From assembly GCA_025458665.1 (NCBI GenBank), contig JALOSG010000087.1, positions 1-10,515 of the forward strand: 10,515 nucleotides of DNA, read 5' to 3'. This DNA comes from Serpentinimonas sp. (GTDB lineage: Bacteria; Pseudomonadota; Gammaproteobacteria; Burkholderiales; Burkholderiaceae_C). Every line of letters starts with the position of its first letter. Position 1 is the first letter of the stretch. The translations under genes were made by a program, and so were the position numbers. A model generated the notes under the pieces. The model did not search any database, was not told where the DNA came from, and saw only the letters and a program-made list of their open reading frames with translations. Positions 6,651 through 10,515 of the stretch are shown here, in pieces.

Positions 6651-6666
6651 CCCTGCAACCACAGGG
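6651..6666 (+). other. Short hairpin at the start of the rpmH leader
   Basis: CCCTG (6651-6655) and CAGGG (6662-6666) form a 5-bp stem with a 6-nt loop, beginning a few bases after the predicted transcript start. A 5'-end stem of this kind can protect mRNA from decay. Function is inference. Confidence 0.3.
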
Positions 6667-6709
6667 CAGGCTGGCTTGTGCCGTTTTCATGGCCCGGCCG
6701 TACACATTA

Positions 6710-6725
6710 CCTCGGTTTTCCTCGG
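6710..6725 (+). repeat. Tandem CCTCGG repeat just before rpmH
   Basis: CCTCGG occurs at 6710-6715 and 6720-6725, 10 bp apart with TTTT between. It occupies the place where a Shine-Dalgarno sequence for rpmH would be expected, and no strong purine-rich site is present. It may be chance or part of a translational control element in the leader. Confidence 0.35.
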
Positions 6726-6732
6726 ATCCATC

Positions 6733-6867
6733 ATGAAACGCACCTACCAACCCTCCAAAGTTCGCCGCGCCCGCACCCACGGTTTCCTGGTCCGCATGAA
6801 GACCAAAGGTGGCCGCGCCGTGATCAACGCACGCCGCGCCAAGGGCCGCAAGCGTCTGGCCGTCTAA
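6733..6867 (+). CDS. rpmH: 50S ribosomal protein L34
   Basis: The 44-residue, highly basic protein starts MKRTYQPSKVRRARTHGF and ends GRKRLAV, the universally conserved L34 pattern and length. L34 is a small component of the large ribosomal subunit that contacts 23S rRNA. The start is ATG at 6733; the frame is open upstream to a TTG at 6676, but L34 proteins begin at MKRT. It is the first gene of the rpmH-rnpA-yidD-yidC-mnmE cluster, with a strong candidate promoter about 90 bp upstream. The Shine-Dalgarno sequence is poor (only GGA at 6724-6726), and a CCTCGG repeat sits where it would be expected. Confidence 0.98.
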   Translation: MKRTYQPSKVRRARTHGFLVRMKTKGGRAVINARRAKGRKRLAV

Positions 6868-6872
6868 GCCCG

Positions 6873-7274
6873 TTGCAGCGCATCCGGGAACGCGCCCAGT
6901 TCAACGCGGTGCTGGCAGGCCGTCCGGTAGCAAGCACCCCGCATTTCGCCCTGCACCTGAGCGCCCGGGAAAATCACCTGGCGCTTTTTCCGGTAGAGGG
7001 AACTTGGCTCGGGGTTCTGCTGCCCAAGCGTTGGGCCAAGCGGGCCGTGACCCGCAACGCCCTGCGGCGCCAGATTTACGCGGTGTCGCAATCCCTCTCC
7101 GATTCCTTGCCCCGAGCAGCCATGGTGGTCCGATTGCGCAGCGGTTTTTCCCGGGATAGCTTCCACAGCGCCTCCAGCGAGGCGCTGAAGCAGGCTGCCC
7201 GCGCGGAGCTGCTGCAGCTTTTTGATCGGCTGGCTGCACGCATGCAGCCCACGGACGCCCTGCGCCATGACTGA
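6873..7274 (+). CDS. rnpA: Ribonuclease P protein component
   Basis: This 133-residue basic protein is the protein subunit of RNase P, which binds the catalytic RNA and helps recognise precursor tRNA 5' leaders. It has the family features: RAQFNAVLAG near the N-terminus, FALHL strand, LGVLLPKRWAKRAVTRN and the RNALRR signature (residues 61-66) in the RNA-binding helix. The start is taken as TTG at 6873, only 5 nt after the rpmH stop. It gives the normal N-terminus (L/M-QRIRERAQF), and no ATG or GTG is available before the conserved FNAVL stretch, whose GTG would remove needed residues. There is no clear ribosome binding site, so reinitiation after rpmH is plausible. The 3' end overlaps yidD by 8 nt. 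Confidence 0.94.
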   Translation: MQRIRERAQFNAVLAGRPVASTPHFALHLSARENHLALFPVEGTWLGVLLPKRWAKRAVTRNALRRQIYAVSQSLSDSLPRAAMVVRLRSGFSRDSFHSASSEALKQAARAELLQLFDRLAARMQPTDALRHD

Positions 7275-7563
7275 CTGGCCGCGCCAATTTCTGGTGGGCC
7301 TGGTGCGTGCCTACCGCTTGCTGCTCAGCCCTCTGGTGGGATCGGGTTGCCGCTTCGAGCCTACCTGCTCCCTGTACGCGCTGGGCGCCCTGGAGCGCCA
7401 CGGCGCTGCCGGCGGCAGCTACCTGACTCTGCGGCGCCTGGTGCGCTGCCACCCCTGGTGCGACGGTGGCTGTGACCCCGTGCCGGACCAGATTCCCCGC
7501 CCACGGCTGCCCGGTCTGTTCTCCTCCCTCGTTGCCGCCTCCAAAGAAAAGAACCTGTCATGA
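7267..7563 (+). CDS. yidD: Membrane protein insertion efficiency factor YidD
   Basis: The 98-residue protein belongs to the YidD family, a small membrane-associated factor that assists YidC-dependent insertion of inner-membrane proteins. Conserved parts are RAYRLLLSPLVGSGCRFEPTC (written here in pieces: YRLLLSPL at 16-23, GCRFEPTCS at 27-35), YALGALERHG and RRLVRCHPW, ending near DPVP. An amphipathic N-terminal helix is likely the membrane anchor. ATG at 7267 is chosen because MTDWPRQF matches the usual N-terminus; the frame is open upstream to 7222 but that segment lies inside rnpA. It overlaps rnpA by 8 nt and yidC by 4 nt (ATGA), typical of tight coupling. There are five cysteines (28, 34, 61, 65, 69), of which 65 and 69 look additional to the usual family set. 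Confidence 0.95.
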   Translation: MTDWPRQFLVGLVRAYRLLLSPLVGSGCRFEPTCSLYALGALERHGAAGGSYLTLRRLVRCHPWCDGGCDPVPDQIPRPRLPGLFSSLVAASKEKNLS

Positions 7564-9311
7564 GTGACATCCGTCGATCCATCCTTTGGGTGATATTTGG
7601 TTTCTCCATGGTCCTGATCTGGGACCAGTGGCAGATTTACAACGGCAATCCGGCCACCTTCTTCCCTTCGTCCAGCACGGCGGCGCGCCAGGCCGAAAGC
7701 AGCACTGGCACCGACGGGGCCCCGACATCCACGCTGCCAGCGGCCAGCACGGCGGTGGGCGCCAGCGCTGCACCGGCCGATGTATCGGCGGTGCCCGGTG
7801 CCAGCGGCACCGAGGGCACCGGCACTGCCAGCGAAGCCGCCACACCGGCCATTCCGCGCCAGCAGCATGTGCTCACCACCGACGTGCTGCGCCTGACGTT
7901 CGACAGCGAAGGCGGCTCCCTGATTGGCGCGGATGTGCTCAACCACCTGGCCATGACGGGTACCGCCCGCAAGACCAGCGACGCCCCGCTGACCCTGTTT
8001 ACCCAGGGCGGTGAGCGCACCTATGTGGCCCAGACAGGCCTGATCGGCGGCAACTTCCCCAACCACAAGACGCCCATGAGGCTGGTGTCGGGCCCCGCGA
8101 CTCTGCCCGACGGGCAGGACAGCGTGAGCCTGCGCTTCGAGTCCGACCCCGTGGACGGCGTGGTGCTGGCCAAAACCTACACCGTATCGCGCAGCCGCTA
8201 CGACATTGGCGTACAGCACGAAGTCATCAACCAGGGCAGTGCCCCAGTGGTGCCGCAGGCCTACCTGCAGCTGGTGCGCGACGGCGGGCTGGCCGAGAGC
8301 GAGACGCCGTTCTACTCCACCTTCACCGGCCCGGCCATTTACAGCGAGGAGTCGAAGTTCGAGAAGGTCAGCTTCGATGACATCGACAAGAACAAGGCGT
8401 CTTTCCAGCGCACCGCCAACAACGGTTACGTGTCCATGGTGCAGCACTACTTTGCCAGCGCCTGGATTCTGGCGCAGGGCTTGGAACGGGAGAACTTCGT
8501 GCGCCGCGTGGGCAATGTGTACGCGGCCGGCATGATCACGCCGCTGGGCACGGTGGCCCCGGGCGAGACGCGCACGCTGCAGTCGCTGCTGTTCCTGGGC
8601 CCGCAGGAAGAGAAGGTGCTGGAGGCGCTGGCCCCCGGACTTGACCTGGTGAAAGACTATGGCTGGCTCACCATACTGGCCAAGCCGCTGTACTGGCTGC
8701 TGGAGAAGATCCACGACTTCGTGGGCAACTGGGGCTGGGCCATCGTATTGCTGGTGGTACTCATCAAGGCTGCGTTCTACTGGCTCAACGCCAGCGCCTA
8801 CCGCAGCATGGCCAAGATGAAGGCCATCAACCCGCGCATCATGGAAATGCGCGAGCGCCTGAAGAGCAACCCGCAGCAGATGCAGCAGGAGATGATGAAG
8901 ATTTACCGCGAGGAGAAGGTGAATCCTCTGGGCGGCTGCTTCCCCATCCTTATTCAGATTCCGGTGTTCATTGCGCTGTACTGGGTGCTGCTGGCCAGCG
9001 TGGAAATGCGTAACGCGCCCTGGATCGGCTGGATCACCGACCTCTCCACGCCCGACCCCTTCTACATCCTGCCGCTGATCATGGCCATCACGACCATTTT
9101 CCAGACGGCGCTGAACCCGCTGCCGCCCGATCCGCTGCAGGCCAAACTCATGTGGATGCTGCCGGTGGTGTTCTCGGTCATGTTCTTCTTCTTCCCGTCT
9201 GGCCTGGTGCTGTACTGGATCACGAACAACGTACTGACCATTGCCCAGCAGGCCTACATCAACCACCAGATGGGCGTGCCGCTGAAGTTCAACATGCCCA
9301 AATTCAAGTGA
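7560..9311 (+). CDS. yidC: Membrane protein insertase YidC
   Basis: This 583-residue inner-membrane insertase (YidC/Oxa1/Alb3 family) inserts and folds membrane proteins alone or with SecYEG. An N-terminal anchor helix (about residues 6-25) is followed by an Ala/Thr/Ser-rich periplasmic linker (about 33-100) and the large periplasmic P1 domain (about 101-360). The conserved core then begins: the second transmembrane helix (about 388-409), a cytoplasmic charged hairpin (about 412-454), NPLGGCFP (455-462) leading into the third helix, and the C-terminal pair with FFPSGLVLYW. The hydrophilic groove position that is Arg366 in E. coli appears as Lys403 in VLIKAAFYW. It follows yidD with a 4-nt overlap and precedes mnmE by 48 bp, the usual order. 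The Shine-Dalgarno sequence is a weak AAAGAAAAG. Confidence 0.98.
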   Translation: MSDIRRSILWVIFGFSMVLIWDQWQIYNGNPATFFPSSSTAARQAESSTGTDGAPTSTLPAASTAVGASAAPADVSAVPGASGTEGTGTASEAATPAIPRQQHVLTTDVLRLTFDSEGGSLIGADVLNHLAMTGTARKTSDAPLTLFTQGGERTYVAQTGLIGGNFPNHKTPMRLVSGPATLPDGQDSVSLRFESDPVDGVVLAKTYTVSRSRYDIGVQHEVINQGSAPVVPQAYLQLVRDGGLAESETPFYSTFTGPAIYSEESKFEKVSFDDIDKNKASFQRTANNGYVSMVQHYFASAWILAQGLERENFVRRVGNVYAAGMITPLGTVAPGETRTLQSLLFLGPQEEKVLEALAPGLDLVKDYGWLTILAKPLYWLLEKIHDFVGNWGWAIVLLVVLIKAAFYWLNASAYRSMAKMKAINPRIMEMRERLKSNPQQMQQEMMKIYREEKVNPLGGCFPILIQIPVFIALYWVLLASVEMRNAPWIGWITDLSTPDPFYILPLIMAITTIFQTALNPLPPDPLQAKLMWMLPVVFSVMFFFFPSGLVLYWITNNVLTIAQQAYINHQMGVPLKFNMPKFK

Positions 9312-9359
9312 GCCGGGCTGGCTGGCGGCTGGCCCAGGGCTGAGCACGGGACACGGGTC

Positions 9360-10515
9360 ATGCTGGCACGCCACCAGGACCCCATCGTGGCCATAGCCAC
9401 CGCCCCCGGGCGCGGCGCGGTGGGCATGGTGCGTGTATCGGGCCGCGGGCTGGGCGCACTGGTGCAGGCGCTGTGTGGCAAGCCCCTGCGGCCGCGCGAA
9501 GCCACCTACCTGCCTTTCCTGGATGCCGATGGCAGCGCCATAGACCACGGGTTGGCGCTGCACTTCCCCGCGCCCCACTCCTACACCGGCGAAGACGTGC
9601 TGGAACTGCAGGCCCACGGCGGGCCCGTGGTGCTGCAGTTGCTGCTGGCGCGCTGCCTGGCTGCAGCGGCCGAGCCGGTACCGGGCTCTGGCGGCCCGCG
9701 GCTGCCTGGCCTGCGGCTGGCGCGCCCTGGGGAATTCACCGAACGCGCCTTCCTGAACGACAAGATGGACCTGGCCCAGGCCGAGGCGGTGGCCGACCTG
9801 ATCGATGCCAGTACCGAAGCAGCGGCGCGCAGCGCCTCGCGGTCTTTGTCGGGCGCGTTTTCCCGCGAGATAGAGACCTTGCTGCAGGCCCTCATACGCC
9901 TGCGCATGCTGGTGGAGGCCACACTCGATTTCCCGGAGGAGGAAATTGATTTTCTACAGAAGTCCGACGCGCAGGGCCAGCTGACTGCGTTGCAGGCCCA
10001 GGTGCGCGCGGTGCTGCAACGCACGCGCCAGGGTGCGCTGCTGCGCGAAGGCATACGCGTGGTGATTGCCGGGCAGCCCAACGCGGGCAAGAGTTCGTTG
10101 CTCAATGCGCTGGCGGGCGCGGAGCTGGCCATCGTGACGCCCATAGCCGGCACCACCCGCGACGTGGTGCAGCAGACCATACAGATTGAAGGCGTGCCAC
10201 TGCACGTGATGGACACCGCCGGCCTGCGCGGCGACAGCACCGACGCGGTGGAACAGATAGGCATAGAGCGCGCCTGGGCGCACATCGAGCAGGCCGATGC
10301 GGTACTGTTCCTGCACGACCTGGGCCGTGCGCAAGACCCCGCCACGGCCGCGGAATACGCCGCAGCCGATGCCTTGATTGCGGCGCGGCTGGCGGCGCTT
10401 CAGGCTGCCCAGCAGCGCCCGGCGCCGGTGCTGGATGTGTGGAACAAGGCGGACTTGGGGGTTGCGGATGGTCTTGCAGAAGCCGCCACGGCCTCTGCCG
10501 CTTCCGCGCCAGATT
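9360..10515 (+). CDS. mnmE: tRNA uridine-5-carboxymethylaminomethyl modification GTPase MnmE (partial)
   Basis: ATG at 9360 opens 385 codons that run off the window. The protein, with MnmG, modifies the wobble uridine 34 of certain tRNAs (cmnm5U), using a folate one-carbon donor and GTP hydrolysis. Visible parts are the N-terminal folate-binding domain (VAIATAPGRGAVGMVRVSG; HSYTGEDVLELQAHGGP), the helical segment (ERAFLNDKMDLAQAEAVADL, then LDFPEEEIDF), and the G domain with G1 GQPNAGKS (238-245), G2 IAGTTRD (262-268), G3 DTAG (285-288) and G4 NKAD (362-365). The C-terminal CxGK motif lies beyond the end. A short Ala/Pro/Gly-rich insert (about 101-114) lengthens the N-terminal domain compared with E. 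coli. ATA is used for 9 of 17 isoleucines, unlike the neighbours. The ribosome binding site is poor (GGGA). Confidence 0.97.
   Translation, partial: MLARHQDPIVAIATAPGRGAVGMVRVSGRGLGALVQALCGKPLRPREATYLPFLDADGSAIDHGLALHFPAPHSYTGEDVLELQAHGGPVVLQLLLARCLAAAAEPVPGSGGPRLPGLRLARPGEFTERAFLNDKMDLAQAEAVADLIDASTEAAARSASRSLSGAFSREIETLLQALIRLRMLVEATLDFPEEEIDFLQKSDAQGQLTALQAQVRAVLQRTRQGALLREGIRVVIAGQPNAGKSSLLNALAGAELAIVTPIAGTTRDVVQQTIQIEGVPLHVMDTAGLRGDSTDAVEQIGIERAWAHIEQADAVLFLHDLGRAQDPATAAEYAAADALIAARLAALQAAQQRPAPVLDVWNKADLGVADGLAEAATASAASAPD

Noticed and set aside
6676..6732. N-terminal extension of L34 from TTG at 6676
   Set aside because: L34 proteins start at MKRT; the extra residues would lie in the leader and are not part of the family.
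6589..6732. Replication origin upstream of rpmH
   Set aside because: I expected DnaA boxes because rpmH often adjoins the origin, but saw no TTATCCACA-like cluster and no AT-rich unwinding region beyond the promoter.
7222..7266. N-terminal extension of YidD from the start at 7222
   Set aside because: The segment lies inside rnpA and does not resemble YidD; the family N-terminus begins at MTDW from 7267.
7419..9617. 732-codon open frame on the minus strand opposite yidC and the start of mnmE
   Set aside because: It crosses two unmistakable plus-strand genes, and its translation shows no family features; it is a codon-bias shadow.
1..10515. Mobile element, phage, CRISPR, toxin-antitoxin or defence system
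   Set aside because: There is no transposase, integrase, array of spaced repeats, small paired toxin-antitoxin genes or terminal inverted repeats; every substantial gene belongs to a known chromosomal family.

Overview
The window reads as ordinary, gene-dense chromosome from a high-GC betaproteobacterium, most likely order Burkholderiales, family Comamonadaceae (Acidovorax-like). That placement is inference. It rests on the GC-rich third positions, the gene order rpmH-rnpA-yidD-yidC-mnmE, the style of the RnpA, YidC and MnmE proteins, and an indolepyruvate ferredoxin oxidoreductase gene divergent from an Lrp/AsnC regulator. I see no phage, transposon, integron, CRISPR, tRNA or rRNA signal.

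Left part (1-1253): the 5' end of an indolepyruvate ferredoxin oxidoreductase gene runs leftward off the window. A 119-bp promoter region separates it from a rightward Lrp/AsnC regulator, which probably controls it. The layout suggests amino-acid-responsive catabolism of aromatic 2-oxo acids.

Middle part (1321-6588): a 1007-residue membrane c-di-GMP enzyme (MASE1-CHASE-GGDEF-EAL) carries the main catalytic motifs of both output domains. It converges on a dienelactone hydrolase family gene on the minus strand. That gene diverges, across 96 bp, from a two-gene rightward unit: a YgfF-like short-chain dehydrogenase and a MarC family membrane protein that overlap by one base.

Right part (6589-10515): a good sigma-70 promoter drives the conserved housekeeping cluster rpmH (L34), rnpA (RNase P protein), yidD, yidC (membrane insertase) and mnmE (tRNA-modifying GTPase, cut by the window end). 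rnpA/yidD and yidD/yidC overlap, which suggests translational coupling. Upstream of rpmH there is no dnaA and no visible DnaA-box cluster, so this copy of the cluster is not right beside a recognisable origin.

I found no convincing undescribed system. The items most worth a second look are the apparently bifunctional c-di-GMP protein, the striking use of the rare ATA isoleucine codon in mnmE, the palindrome in the lrp leader, a perfect 10-bp direct repeat between the hydrolase and dehydrogenase genes, and the separation of the rpmH cluster from dnaA. All positions, translations and counts were worked out by hand.
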